In this document: positions 1 to 9,119 of the stretch, piece after piece
Layout of the letters: the number at the start of each line of letters is the position of its first letter
Position numbering within the stretch: position 1 is the first letter of the stretch
Position numbers and translations under genes: made by a program
Assembly: GCF_040362915.1 (NCBI RefSeq)
Contig: NZ_AP029612.1
Span: 558,001 to 622,000, forward strand
Length of the DNA: 64,000 nucleotides
From: Sediminibacterium sp. KACHI17
GTDB taxonomy: Bacteria; Bacteroidota; Bacteroidia; Chitinophagales; Chitinophagaceae
Reading direction: 5' to 3'
The notes under the pieces: model-generated
What the model was told of the DNA's origin: nothing
Seen by the model: the letters and a program-made list of their open reading frames with translations, nothing else
Database searches by the model: none

Positions 1-1165
1 TCTCTTCTACATTATGTCCCCACACACGCTCGCCTTCAAAAGGTTCAGTGCCGGCTACCATGCGTAATACGGTTGATTTACCTTTTCCGTTCGCTCCGAT
101 CAATGCAATTTTATCACCACGTTCGATCTCTGCTTGTGCGCCTTCGAGAATTTTGATCTTGCCAAAACTTTTACTGGCATCTTTTAATTGTACCAATACT
201 TTACCCGGAACTTTCTCTAATTGAAAATTGATGCGCAGATCCGGACGTTCCAGTTTTACATCTTCGATCTTTTCAATTTTATCCAATCGCTTTTGGATAC
301 TTTGCGCCTGAGCAGCTTTGCTGGCTTTGGCTTTGAATCGTTCAATGAATCGTTCTTGCTGGCGAATATAATCCTGCTGGTTTTCAAAAGCTTTTTGCTG
401 CATTTCTATGCGCAACGCTTTTTCTGTTTCATAGTAGCTGTAATTGCCAGAATAAATATGTAATTGTTGCTGATAAACTTCTACGATCTTATTGACCATT
501 CTATTCAGGAAAAATTTATCGTGACTCACGATCACCACACTGCCTTGGTAATGCAACAGATATTTTTCCAGCCATTCGATGGAAGGAAGATCGAGGTGGT
601 TCGTAGGTTCATCCAATAAAAGCACATCCGGTTGTTGCAGAATCATTTTGCACAACAGCACACGCATGCGCCATCCTCCACTGAATTCTTTATAAGGACG
701 AATAAGGTCTTCATTACTGAAACCCAATCCATGTAATACTTCTTCTGCTTTATGATGAATATTGTAACCATCCAATACATCCAATTCATGTAAGGCATCG
801 GTATAACGAATCAGTAGATCGTTGTTCTCCGGGTCTTTTTCAAGTTCATGTCCCAGTGTTTCAATTTCTTTCTCCAGTTGACGCACACGTTCAAATGCAC
901 CCAATGCCACTTCAGTAATGGATTCATTGGTGTCAAAGCTTAATAGATCTTGATGCAGGTAGCCAATCGTGGTATCTTTTCCTTTTTCAACAGATCCTTT
1001 AGAGGGTGTATATTCTCCCACCAATACCTTTAAAAGGGTAGACTTACCCGTACCATTATAACCGATCAATCCGATACGGTCGCCGGGTTGTATATGCCAG
1101 GTAGCATCTTCAACGATCACACGGGCACCAAATTCAAAAGTCACATTCTGTAAGCCGATCAACAT
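1..1165 (-). CDS. ABC-F family ATP-binding protein (3' end cut by window edge)
   Basis: Soluble tandem ATPase of the ABC-F type, a family that acts on the ribosome (translation factors or antibiotic protection) rather than in transport. The frame starts at an ATG at 1163-1165 and runs off the left edge after about 388 codons. Visible are a first Walker A (GYNGTGKST, about residue 35), an ABC signature (FSGGWRMRV), a Walker B (LLLDEPTNHLD), the long charged linker typical of ABC-F, and a second Walker A (GANGKGKST) near residue 357. There are no membrane segments. The second signature and Walker B lie outside the window, so the subfamily (Uup, EttA or other) cannot be decided. Confidence 0.9.
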   Translation of the reverse strand, partial: MLIGLQNVTFEFGARVIVEDATWHIQPGDRIGLIGYNGTGKSTLLKVLVGEYTPSKGSVEKGKDTTIGYLHQDLLSFDTNESITEVALGAFERVRQLEKEIETLGHELEKDPENNDLLIRYTDALHELDVLDGYNIHHKAEEVLHGLGFSNEDLIRPYKEFSGGWRMRVLLCKMILQQPDVLLLDEPTNHLDLPSIEWLEKYLLHYQGSVVIVSHDKFFLNRMVNKIVEVYQQQLHIYSGNYSYYETEKALRIEMQQKAFENQQDYIRQQERFIERFKAKASKAAQAQSIQKRLDKIEKIEDVKLERPDLRINFQLEKVPGKVLVQLKDASKSFGKIKILEGAQAEIERGDKIALIGANGKGKSTVLRMVAGTEPFEGERVWGHNVEE

Positions 1166-1226
1166 TTCTTAACAATGGTTTAGGAGCGCAAAGGTAATTG
1201 CAAACGGCTGCCATTTCAATTTGCTT

Positions 1227-1234
1227 TAAATTTG
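1227..1234 (+). promoter_or_regulatory. Bacteroidota-type -7 box (TAAATTTG)
   Basis: This matches TAnnTTTG 16 bases before the ATG of the lipoprotein gene at 1251. No clear -33 TTG was found at the ideal spacing, so the call rests on the -7 box and position only. Confidence 0.45.
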
Positions 1235-1250
1235 TGCAAAATTTATACTT

Positions 1251-1835
1251 ATGAAAAGGATATTGGCCTTCTCCCTGATCTTATTCTTGGCCGCTTGTGG
1301 CGGAAATGATGAAAAAGCAGCTGTAACGGAAGCTCCACAGGCACCACTCGGACAAAGTGCCAATTCTGATACTTTCAATCTGGTATTTGGAAAAATGCTG
1401 GATAGTTATTTCCAACTGAAAGATCAGTTCATTAAGGAAAATGATACCTTGATCACCAAGGGAACAGAACAATTGATCGCTGATATCAATGCTGCGGCAG
1501 GCGTTTTGAGTGAATTAAAAGCGGATTCCAGTATTGTATCAACTGCTAAAACCTATACTACAGGCATCAATAATGAACTCACTGCAGTGAAGCAGGAAAA
1601 AGATATTGAAGAAAGACGTAAATCGTTTCAGGTACTGAGTGAGCAGTTGTATGATCTGATTCGTACTGTTAAATACGATCGAGCAGTCGTATATCATCAG
1701 TATTGTCCCATGGCATTCAATGATGCCGGGGCTTTCTGGTTAAGTAATTCCTCAGATATTCGTAATCCATACCTTCCTAAGAAAATGCTGATCTGTGGGG
1801 AAGTAAAAGATTCTATTGATTTCCGAAAACTCTAA
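1251..1835 (+). CDS. Putative lipoprotein of unknown function
   Basis: A 194-residue protein with a lipoprotein signal (hydrophobic N-terminus ending in the lipobox LAAC at about residues 13-16), so it is probably anchored in a periplasm-facing membrane leaflet. The mature part is mostly helical by eye, then ends in a segment with two cysteines (HQYCPMAF and KMLICGEV), which resembles the C-terminal motif of DUF3347-like proteins. That motif occurs in periplasmic metal-related proteins, but the resemblance is weak. It lies 57 bp upstream of a TonB receptor on the same strand and may be co-transcribed with it. I do not recognise a specific function. Confidence 0.75.
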   Translation: MKRILAFSLILFLAACGGNDEKAAVTEAPQAPLGQSANSDTFNLVFGKMLDSYFQLKDQFIKENDTLITKGTEQLIADINAAAGVLSELKADSSIVSTAKTYTTGINNELTAVKQEKDIEERRKSFQVLSEQLYDLIRTVKYDRAVVYHQYCPMAFNDAGAFWLSNSSDIRNPYLPKKMLICGEVKDSIDFRKL

Positions 1836-1892
1836 TCGTCGGTTTACTGTTACTGTTCCGAAATCAGTCAACAATCATTTTATTCTCTTTAC

Positions 1893-4244
1893 ATGCGAGG
1901 TTCACTTCTGGTGTTAATGTGTTGTATGGTCTTTTCTGTGATAGCGCAGGACAGGGTTACACTCAATGGATATCTCAAAGATTCTTTGACCGGCGAAACT
2001 CTGATTGGCGCCAATTTGCAAGTAGTGGGGCAGGGTAAAGGTGTTCAAAGTAATCAGTATGGTTTTTATTCCATTTCATTAGAAAAAGGCTCCTATCGTT
2101 TATTGGTTTCTTTTATTGGTTACCAAACAGCCGAGTTAACGATCGATCTTAGAAAAGATATTCAACAGAATATTTTACTCTTACCCAATACAGCCGTCAT
2201 CAACAATGTGACCGTGATAGCGAGGAAACGAGAGAACAATGTGAAGACCGCTCAAATGGGTAAGATCGAGTTGAGCATGAATACAGCAAAGGCACTGCCT
2301 GCTTTTCTAGGGGAAGTGGATCCTTTGAAAACCTTACAACTTCTGCCGGGTGTTCGCAATGCCGGAGAAGGCAATGCAGGGTTTTATGTACGTGGTGGTG
2401 GACCGGATCAAAATCTTATTTTATTGGATGATGCAGTAGTGTATAATACAGGTCATCTTTTTGGATTCTTCTCCATTTTCAATGCGGATGCAATCAAGAA
2501 TGTAACACTGATCAAAGGAGGCATGCCGGCTCAATATGGAGGAAGATTGTCATCCGTGGTAGATGTGGCCATGAAAGAAGGGAATAACAATAAAACCCAG
2601 ATCGATGCTGGTATCGGACTAATCGCATCTCGTTTTTCGATTCAGGGACCTTTGAAAAAAAATAAAGCTTCTTATATCTTATCTGCAAGAAGAACTTATG
2701 TAGATCTTTTGTCAAAACCTTTTATCAGTAAACAAAGTGAGTTCTATGGTTCGGGTTATTATTTCTATGATCTGAATGCGAAAATGAATTATAGGTTCTC
2801 GGAAAAAGATGTGTTATACCTGAGTGGTTATTTTGGCAGAGATAAATTCACTTTCAATAATGCTAAGCGCTCGTTCAGTACGAGAATACCCTGGGGTAAT
2901 TCTACGGCCACGTTGCGTTGGAATCATGTATTCAATAAGAAACTATTTGCCAATACTACTGCGGTGTATAATGATTATAAGTTTGAACTGGCAGGTAGAC
3001 AAAATGATTTCAACATCAATTTATCATCAGGAATCAGAGACCTGAATTTAAAAACTGATTTTGATTTTTATCCGGTGCCTGAGCATAAACTCAAGTTTGG
3101 TATCCAATATACACACCATACCTTCTTACCCAATATTGTAAGTGGTAGTCAGGATTCTGTGATCTTCGAACCCAATAATGCCAGCAGAAAACTGGCCAAT
3201 GAATATGCTGCTTATATACAGGATGACTGGGAGCTGTCTGATAAGATCAAAGTGAATGCGGGATTGCGTTATAGCGTTTTTCAACAAATAGGCAGGTATA
3301 CTTTGTATGAAAGAGATGCAAATGGAAATAAATTAGATAGTGTAGTGTACGGTCGCGGGCAGACAGTAAAAGCACATGGCGGATTTGAACCAAGACTCAC
3401 TGTTCGATATGCCATTTCAGAACTATCTTCCTTTAAAGTAGCCATAACACGAAACATTCAATACATCCATTTAGTAACCAATGCCGGTACTACATTACCA
3501 ACGGATCTATGGGTGCCGAGTACCATTCGGGTTCGTCCACAAACAGGTTGGCAATATGCAGCCGGTTATTTCAGGAATTTCAATAATGGCATGTTTGAAA
3601 CTTCTTTGGAAGTGTATTACAAAACCATGAATAATCAGATCGAATACAAAGAAGGGTATACGCCTTCTTTAAAAGATCCGGAAGAAGAATTTGTTTTTGG
3701 AAAGGGGTGGAGTTATGGCGCAGAATTATTCATCAATAAAGTGCGCGGAAGATTTACCGGATGGATCGGTTATACACTGAGCTGGACATGGCGAAGATTC
3801 AAAGACCTGAATGATGGATTGAAATATCCGAGTCGCTATGACAGAAGACATGATATGTCGGTAGTGGGAACATATGAGTTATCCAAAAAATGGAAAGTAT
3901 CAGGAGTGTTCGTTTATGGAACCGGTAATGCAACATCATTGCCTGAGCGTTTTTATTTTGTTGGAGGAGTCCTCACGCAGGAGTATAGCAGGATCAATGC
4001 CTACCGGATGAAGCCATATCATAGAATGGACTTGTCTTTTACTTATACACCTACTCCAAAGAAAGTGAGGAAGTACACTTCTAATTGGGTCTTCAGTTTA
4101 TACAATGCTTACAGTAGACTGAATCCTTATTTCATTTACTTCGATCAGGAAGGGCAGGCATCGAACGGAGATTTACGAGTAACAGCCAGACAAGTATCGC
4201 TATTTCCAGTGATACCGGCAGTGACATGGAATATTAAGATGTAA
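1893..4244 (+). CDS. TonB-dependent outer-membrane receptor with N-terminal carboxypeptidase-regulatory-like domain
   Basis: A 783-residue outer-membrane receptor. A signal peptide ending near VIAQ is followed by a carboxypeptidase D regulatory-like beta-sandwich (about residues 22-105, with SLTGETLIGANL and GFYSISLEKGSYRL). A plug domain follows at about 120-225, with LPGVRNAGEGNAGFYVRGG and the LLDDAVVYN motif, and then a 22-strand-type barrel rich in aromatic residues. Such receptors import ligands using TonB energy. No SusD partner is adjacent, so the substrate is not carbohydrate-specific on context. The upstream lipoprotein is a possible partner. Confidence 0.9.
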   Translation: MRGSLLVLMCCMVFSVIAQDRVTLNGYLKDSLTGETLIGANLQVVGQGKGVQSNQYGFYSISLEKGSYRLLVSFIGYQTAELTIDLRKDIQQNILLLPNTAVINNVTVIARKRENNVKTAQMGKIELSMNTAKALPAFLGEVDPLKTLQLLPGVRNAGEGNAGFYVRGGGPDQNLILLDDAVVYNTGHLFGFFSIFNADAIKNVTLIKGGMPAQYGGRLSSVVDVAMKEGNNNKTQIDAGIGLIASRFSIQGPLKKNKASYILSARRTYVDLLSKPFISKQSEFYGSGYYFYDLNAKMNYRFSEKDVLYLSGYFGRDKFTFNNAKRSFSTRIPWGNSTATLRWNHVFNKKLFANTTAVYNDYKFELAGRQNDFNINLSSGIRDLNLKTDFDFYPVPEHKLKFGIQYTHHTFLPNIVSGSQDSVIFEPNNASRKLANEYAAYIQDDWELSDKIKVNAGLRYSVFQQIGRYTLYERDANGNKLDSVVYGRGQTVKAHGGFEPRLTVRYAISELSSFKVAITRNIQYIHLVTNAGTTLPTDLWVPSTIRVRPQTGWQYAAGYFRNFNNGMFETSLEVYYKTMNNQIEYKEGYTPSLKDPEEEFVFGKGWSYGAELFINKVRGRFTGWIGYTLSWTWRRFKDLNDGLKYPSRYDRRHDMSVVGTYELSKKWKVSGVFVYGTGNATSLPERFYFVGGVLTQEYSRINAYRMKPYHRMDLSFTYTPTPKKVRKYTSNWVFSLYNAYSRLNPYFIYFDQEGQASNGDLRVTARQVSLFPVIPAVTWNIKM

Positions 4245-4250
4245 GAAGAA

Positions 4251-4310
4251 GCGTCAAGAATCAAGAAATAAGAGGGCAAGGAAGATGAAAGCATCAAGTA
4301 ATCAGCATCA
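4251..4310 (+). repeat. Intergenic word repeat (ATCAAGA-type), single arm
   Basis: Directly after the TonB receptor stop codon there is a run of degenerate repeats (GTCAAGAATCAAGAAATAAG, then further CATCAAGTAATCAGCATCAG words). It resembles one arm of the inverted repeats seen at other gene ends in this window, but no clear complementary arm was found here. Confidence 0.5.
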
Positions 4311-4388
4311 GGATATGATCATTCGGAACAGCAGATAGTAACTGTAGTATCTTGTATCCACTTCAATCTCGGAACCTAAACGATGATC

Positions 4389-4781
4389 TTAATGAGATAG
4401 CGCTTTCACTGCCTTTAATTCCAGCCAAATAACGCCGAGTAAAACAAAGATCTCTCCAATAAAATAAGCAAAGCCCCAGCCTGTCAGTTCTTTGCTATAC
4501 ATGATGATCAGTGTGGTGGTAAGACAAGCATACAAGGCATTTCCTGTAATAATGATGATCAGGAAAGGTTTCCAATTCGATTGAATTAGTGAGGCGCAAG
4601 AGCTGGAGAAGATCGTGAATATGGCTGCAATGGAAGCCAGGATATACAGCCAAGTAAGGGGAAGCCCAATGTGAGACTGATATGCAACCAATAAGCCGCC
4701 GATCAATGTACTGGTAAGTAAAGCGCCTAATGCATCAAAAAGGAAAACAAATTTTGGTTGATGAATGAGACGCTGGAGCAT
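4389..4781 (-). CDS. Small four-helix membrane protein, unknown function
   Basis: A protein of about 130 residues with four hydrophobic segments (for example ALLTSTLIGGLLVAY, WLYILASIAAIFTIF, FLIIIITGNALYACL and FAYFIGEIFVLLGVIW), so an inner-membrane protein. The frame is open further upstream to a TTG at 4805, but the ATG at 4779-4781 is preferred because it avoids overlapping the end of the upstream gene, which stops at 4786. It is likely translated from the same mRNA as that gene. I do not recognise the family. Confidence 0.7.
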   Translation of the reverse strand: MLQRLIHQPKFVFLFDALGALLTSTLIGGLLVAYQSHIGLPLTWLYILASIAAIFTIFSSSCASLIQSNWKPFLIIIITGNALYACLTTTLIIMYSKELTGWGFAYFIGEIFVLLGVIWLELKAVKALSH

Positions 4782-4785
4782 GTGA

Positions 4786-6036
4786 CTAATCAGGTTTATA
4801 CTCAATAACTACTTTGGCATTACGCTTTTCGTTCGAAGTTAAAAACACTTCGTATCGTTTTTTTCCGGCTGTAATGACCATCAACGCTGTGTTGGGTGGT
4901 ATTTCTCCGAGATTTTCCGCAACCAAAATAAGCTCATGCCTGATCTCTTCTTCCGTGCACTTGATGTTGAATCGGAGTGGTGTAAAATTCAACTTACCGT
5001 GACTGATCACCAGTTTATTGTTGTGGTAGAGTGAAATGGTATCATTATCGATGGTACCATTGTCAAAGATTTCAACTGTTAAAGTCCGTTCGTTGGTATA
5101 AATGGTCTTTATAAGGTTGTTTTCTCTCTCCAATAACACTTTAGGTATCGGCCCCTTTGTGGTTGTTGGTTGTTCCCACTTCACAATTGGGGTATCAGCT
5201 TTTCTGGTTGCGATCGTAGCATCTTGCTTCCAGTTTGACGCAGGAGGAGGTGCGATCGTTGCATCCGTTTTAGCCGGGGTTTGTGTTTTTGTTTTGGGTG
5301 AGCTCTTAACAGTATTTGCAGCTGGTTTTTGAGTAGTGACCGCAGCTTTATTTTTTGATGTTGGTACTTGAGTAACGGGAGTTGGTTTTTTAGAGGCAGG
5401 AGGAGCCGCTTGTATTTTCAAAGGTGTTTTTACAGTGTTATCCTTTGGTGCATTCGTGCCAGGTTTAGTAGTTACAACCGGATTTTTAAGACTCACGGGA
5501 GGTTTGGCAGAATCTTTTCCACGTTTGGATGTAAATCCTCCTCTTTTTGCCAAGAACGGTTCCAGTGCGAAATCAGATTCTTTTACCCTTTCCAAATAGA
5601 CTTTACCACTACCACAATCCACTTTGCTGTTGGCATTTACGGAGATGAAAGTCCCTTGTAACACTTCAAGATTTCCAATTTTGGAATATTCCAGATAGCA
5701 AGTCATGAGACATGGTTCGCTATTGTCTTCGATCTTTAATTCTTGCATTGCAAGTTCTTTCAAGATCAGGTTTTTGGTTTGTACGGTATAAATACCCTGC
5801 AATGATGCTTTTCCGTAAAACACGGTACTCTGGTAAGAATAAGTAACCCCCTTTAAAGAATTATTGCTTTGCTGATCGATCTGAACTTCATATTTGAACA
5901 TTTCCATGCGGGTATCATCCTTGTACATGCTGGTAGATGACCCAAAATAACCTCTCCAGATGCCTGTTAAATTCTGGGCACCCAGGGCAAGCGAGAACAA
6001 CAATAAAAAAGAGGTTAGGGTAATATTCAGTCTCAT
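4786..6036 (-). CDS. Secreted protein with a long Pro/Lys/Thr-rich linker, unknown function
   Basis: A 416-residue protein starting at the ATG at 6034-6036. The reading frame is open further upstream, but that part runs into a repeat and has no signal peptide. From this ATG a good signal peptide follows (MRLNITLTSFLLLFSLALGAQN). The N-terminal part (about 20-160) begins with LTGIWRGYFG and reads as a beta-rich domain. About residues 165-300 are a low-complexity linker rich in Lys, Pro, Thr and Ala (repeated PVVTTKP and PASKKP words). A compact C-terminal domain (about 305-416) contains LTVEIFDNGTIDNDTISLYHN, a pattern seen in other Bacteroidota secreted proteins. Function unknown. Confidence 0.75.
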   Translation of the reverse strand: MRLNITLTSFLLLFSLALGAQNLTGIWRGYFGSSTSMYKDDTRMEMFKYEVQIDQQSNNSLKGVTYSYQSTVFYGKASLQGIYTVQTKNLILKELAMQELKIEDNSEPCLMTCYLEYSKIGNLEVLQGTFISVNANSKVDCGSGKVYLERVKESDFALEPFLAKRGGFTSKRGKDSAKPPVSLKNPVVTTKPGTNAPKDNTVKTPLKIQAAPPASKKPTPVTQVPTSKNKAAVTTQKPAANTVKSSPKTKTQTPAKTDATIAPPPASNWKQDATIATRKADTPIVKWEQPTTTKGPIPKVLLERENNLIKTIYTNERTLTVEIFDNGTIDNDTISLYHNNKLVISHGKLNFTPLRFNIKCTEEEIRHELILVAENLGEIPPNTALMVITAGKKRYEVFLTSNEKRNAKVVIEYKPD

Positions 6037-6090
6037 TCGGGCAAAACTACGATTGCAATATAGTGCATGCTGATAAAGAAGCGTTAAATA

Positions 6091-6203
6091 AGCTTTGAGC
6101 TTTGAGCTGCAAGCTACAAGCCACAAGGTTTGCGCTTTAAGAAATTGGGATAAATTATAATTAGTACAAAACTTACAGCTAGTGGCTTGCGGCTTGCAGC
6201 TTT
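6091..6203. repeat. Intergenic inverted repeat with AGCTTTGAGC/TGCAAGC words
   Basis: The left arm (6091-6127) holds AGCTTTGAGCTTTGAGCTGC and then CAAGCTACAAGCCACAAGG. The right arm (6172-6203) holds GCTAGTGGCTTGCGGCTTGC followed by AGC, which is largely the reverse complement of the left arm. The right arm overlaps the probable thrS promoter. It belongs to the window-wide set of locus-specific inverted arms. Confidence 0.75.
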
Positions 6204-6215
6204 ACACTATTTTTG
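6187..6215 (+). promoter_or_regulatory. Promoter for thrS (TTG, 18 bp, TATTTTTG)
   Basis: A -33 TTG (6187-6189) and a perfect TAnnTTTG -7 box (TATTTTTG, 6208-6215) are separated by 18 bp, the arrangement of the Bacteroidota primary sigma factor. The predicted start lies about 30 bases before the thrS ATG at 6254. The -33 part lies inside the repeat arm just described. Confidence 0.6.
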
Positions 6216-6253
6216 CAATCCTTAGAATTATTCAATTTTCAGCAATCGAACAA

Positions 6254-8191
6254 ATGATCAACATTCGTTTTCCCGATGGGGCAGAAAGGCAGTATGAAGC
6301 AGGCGTAAGTGCTTTGGATATTGCTAAATCAATCAGTGAAGGACTGGCCAGAAAGGTATTGGCAGCAAGTGTTAACGGACAAGTATGGGATGCCACACGC
6401 CCGATCACGACAGACAGTACGCTGAAATTACATACCTGGGATGACGCAGAAGGTAAAAATACTTTTTGGCATTCTTCTGCTCACCTCATGGCTGAAGCGG
6501 TTGAAGCATTATATCCGGGCGTTAAGTTTTGGGTAGGACCGGCATTGGATAAAGGGTTCTATTATGATATCGATCTGGGTGGACAGCATATCTCAGAAGA
6601 AGATCTGGCAGCTATCGAGAAAAAGATGAATGAGCTGGCGAAGCAGAACAATGCTTACCAGCGTAAAGAAATATCAAAGCAAGAGGCTGTTGCATATTTT
6701 GAGGATAAGTCTGATGAATATAAACTTGATCTCTTACAAGGTCTGGATGATGGTTCTATCACCTTCTATACTCAAGGACAGTTTACTGACCTATGTCGTG
6801 GACCACATATCCCACACACTGGATTTATCAAAGCCATCAAATTGACCAGTATTGCAGGTGCTTATTGGAAAGGAGATGAGAAGAATAAAATGCTGACCCG
6901 TTTATATGGTGTTACTTTCCCCAATCAAAAAGAACTGGATGAATATCTTTTGATGCTGGAAGAAGCCAAGAAAAGAGACCATCGTAAGCTGGGGAAAGAA
7001 CTGGGTATTTTCACCATGGATGATGATGTGGGAGCGGGGTTGCCTTTATGGTTGCCCAATGGAACGGTTATTATAGAAGAGTTAGAAAAACTGGCTAAGC
7101 AAACAGAAGAAGATGCAGGCTATAAGCGAGTAGTGACACCACATATCGCAAAAGAGAGTATGTATCTCACCAGCGGTCACCTTCCTTATTATGCAGATAG
7201 TATGTTTCCTCCGATGGAGCTGGATGGCACCAAATATTATCTAAAGGCGATGAACTGTCCGCATCACCATAAAATATTTGATGCAGAACCCAAGAGCTAT
7301 AAGGATCTTCCATTCCGTATTGCAGAATATGGTACTTGTTATCGTTATGAGCAGAGTGGTGAATTGTTTGGTTTGATGCGTGTTCGCTGTTTGCATATGA
7401 ATGATGCGCATATTTACTGCAGTAAAGAGCAGTTCGCAGCAGAATTCCGTGCGGTGAATGATATGTACATTAAGTACTTCAAAATATTTGGCATTGATAA
7501 ATATGTAATGCGTTTGAGCTTACATGAACCTACAAAACTGGGTGCTAAATATGTGAATGAGCCTGAGCTCTGGAAAGAAACAGAATCAATGGTACGCGAT
7601 GTATTGATCGAATCCAATATTCCATTTGTAGAAGTACCGGATGAAGCAGCATTCTATGGACCTAAGATCGATGTGCAGATATGGAGTGCGATCGGAAGAG
7701 AGTTTACATTGGCAACCAATCAGGTAGATTTCAATTCCGGAAACAAATTCAAGTTGAATTATGTAAACCAGAACAATCAGCCTGAAGTGCCATTGATCAT
7801 TCACCGTGCTCCGCTTGGAACACATGAGCGTTTCATTGGGTTCCTTTTAGAGCACTATGCAGGAAAATTCCCGGTATGGTTGGCACCATTACAGGTTAAG
7901 ATCCTTCCGATCAGTGACAAGTTCATGGATTATGCGCTGGAAGTAAAGCAGTCGCTGCGTTCCATTGGTGTGCGAGTAGAGATCGATGATCGAAGTGAGA
8001 AGATCGGTAAGAAGATCCGTGATACAGAATTGAGTCGAGTTCCATATATGCTTGTAGTGGGAGAGAAAGAAGCGGCTGACAGAAAGCTGGCGGTACGCAG
8101 ACAAGGAAAAGGTGATATGGGAACGCAGGAATTAGCAGCCTTTACAGCAATGATCCAGGACGAAATTCTTCACCGAAAAGGCGGGGAATAA
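6254..8191 (+). CDS. thrS: Threonyl-tRNA synthetase
   Basis: Class II aminoacyl-tRNA synthetase charging tRNA-Thr; 645 residues, normal for the family. Domains in order: N-terminal TGS domain (about 1-62), an editing domain with HSSAH near residue 75 and the TDLCRGPHIPHTG motif, the class II catalytic core with the zinc-binding cysteine in MNCPHHH and motif 2 (YRYEQSGELFGLMRVR), then motif 3 near HRAPLGTHERF and a C-terminal anticodon-binding domain. The ATG at 6254 gives the usual start MINIRFPDG; an upstream extension would enter the repeat. It heads the thrS-infC-rpmI-rplT cluster. Confidence 0.97.
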   Translation: MINIRFPDGAERQYEAGVSALDIAKSISEGLARKVLAASVNGQVWDATRPITTDSTLKLHTWDDAEGKNTFWHSSAHLMAEAVEALYPGVKFWVGPALDKGFYYDIDLGGQHISEEDLAAIEKKMNELAKQNNAYQRKEISKQEAVAYFEDKSDEYKLDLLQGLDDGSITFYTQGQFTDLCRGPHIPHTGFIKAIKLTSIAGAYWKGDEKNKMLTRLYGVTFPNQKELDEYLLMLEEAKKRDHRKLGKELGIFTMDDDVGAGLPLWLPNGTVIIEELEKLAKQTEEDAGYKRVVTPHIAKESMYLTSGHLPYYADSMFPPMELDGTKYYLKAMNCPHHHKIFDAEPKSYKDLPFRIAEYGTCYRYEQSGELFGLMRVRCLHMNDAHIYCSKEQFAAEFRAVNDMYIKYFKIFGIDKYVMRLSLHEPTKLGAKYVNEPELWKETESMVRDVLIESNIPFVEVPDEAAFYGPKIDVQIWSAIGREFTLATNQVDFNSGNKFKLNYVNQNNQPEVPLIIHRAPLGTHERFIGFLLEHYAGKFPVWLAPLQVKILPISDKFMDYALEVKQSLRSIGVRVEIDDRSEKIGKKIRDTELSRVPYMLVVGEKEAADRKLAVRRQGKGDMGTQELAAFTAMIQDEILHRKGGE

Positions 8192-8250
8192 TTCGGAATA
8201 AGGAAATAGCTATATCTTTAACACCTAAATTTTTAACTAAACAAGTTTTA

Positions 8251-8844
8251 ATGGCATTACCACCAAGAGGGGGCGGAAGATTCAATCCCAGGTTTAACAG
8301 GCAACCGGAGCCTGAACATCGTATCAACGAAAGAATCCGTGTACCACAAGTGCGTTTGGTTGGCGACAATGTAACTGTTGGAGTTTACTCTACACAAGAA
8401 GCATTGAAAATTGCGCAAGAGCAAGAATTGGATCTAGTGGAAATTTCTCCAACTGCTGACCCTCCCGTTTGTAAGGTGATCGATTATAAAAAGTTCCTTT
8501 ACGAAAAGAAGAAGAAGGAAAAGGAGATGAAAGCCAATTCCAAGCAAAGTGAGATCAAAGAGATTCGCTTTACGCCTGGAACCGATGATCATGACTTCGA
8601 TTTCAAAGCCAAACATGCAGAAAAGTTCCTGAAAGATGGCAATAAGGTAAAAGCCTATGTTCAGTTCAAAGGACGTGCGATCATGTTCCAAGACCGTGGA
8701 CAATTGTTACTGCTCAAATTTGCTGAGCGTTTGGCTGAAGCCGGATCTTTGGAAAGCATGCCTAAACTGGAAGGAAAGCGAATGTTTGCCATCTTTACGC
8801 CTAAAACAGGTAAGAAAAAAGCAGCTAGTAAAACAGAGGAATAA
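8251..8844 (+). CDS. infC: Translation initiation factor IF-3
   Basis: IF-3 binds the 30S subunit and controls start-codon and initiator-tRNA selection. The 197-residue protein has the N-domain (HRINERIRVPQVRLVGDN, LDLVEISPTADPPVCKV), a lysine-rich linker, and the C-domain (IKEIRFTPGTDDHDF, YVQFKGRAIMF). A short Gly/Arg-rich N-terminal extension (ALPPRGGGRFNPRF) precedes the core. An ordinary ATG is used rather than the AUU known in some bacteria. The last residues KTEE are encoded at the edge of the repeat-rich spacer that follows, and the ribosomal protein genes lie downstream. Confidence 0.97.
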   Translation: MALPPRGGGRFNPRFNRQPEPEHRINERIRVPQVRLVGDNVTVGVYSTQEALKIAQEQELDLVEISPTADPPVCKVIDYKKFLYEKKKKEKEMKANSKQSEIKEIRFTPGTDDHDFDFKAKHAEKFLKDGNKVKAYVQFKGRAIMFQDRGQLLLLKFAERLAEAGSLESMPKLEGKRMFAIFTPKTGKKKAASKTEE

Positions 8845-9021
8845 GAAACAGAGGAATAAGAAATTAGAAACACAGGACCATTGAAAAGGTTTTAATGCTC
8901 TGATTTTCAATTTTTTATAGCAGAAATGTCGATGATTTTCATCGACATTTCTGCTATAAAAGGGTTTGTAGCTTAAAAATCCCTGTTTCTCTGTTCCTTA
9001 TTTCTTATTTCTCTGTTTTTT
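8829..9021. repeat. Nested inverted repeat between infC and rpmI
   Basis: The outer arms are imperfect: AACAGAGGAATAAG words at about 8830-8876, and their complement (CTCTGTTCCTTATTTCTTAT) at about 8982-9020. They surround a perfect hairpin at 8914-8960. The left outer arm starts inside the last codons of infC. The 275-bp spacer 8845-9119 holds this structure, a promoter-like box and a leader, and no gene. Confidence 0.75.
8914..8960 (+). terminator. Perfect 22-bp stem hairpin in the infC-rpmI spacer
   Basis: Arms 8914-8935 and 8939-8960 are exact reverse complements (TTTATAGCAGAAATGTCGAT, then GA) with a 3-base loop. No T run follows on either strand, so it is not a classic intrinsic terminator. 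It may be an mRNA processing or attenuation structure separating infC from rpmI-rplT, or an insertion relic. The role as terminator is a guess. Confidence 0.4.
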
Positions 9022-9024
9022 TCC

Positions 9025-9119
9025 TACTTTTGCACTCCAAATTTTTCCCGTATGGCTCAACAAGTGTCTCGTCTGTTCGAGGCCGCCAGCAGGGTGTAAT
9101 CTTAAGCAGATTATTATTT
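9025..9119 (+). promoter_or_regulatory. Promoter-like TACTTTTG box and possible L35-L20 leader
   Basis: TACTTTTG (9025-9032) matches TAnnTTTG and would start transcription about 80 bases before rpmI, giving an untranslated leader with short GC-rich words (CGAGGCCGCC). In many bacteria L20 represses its own operon through the leader mRNA. The position fits such control, but no known leader structure was recognised. Confidence 0.35.
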
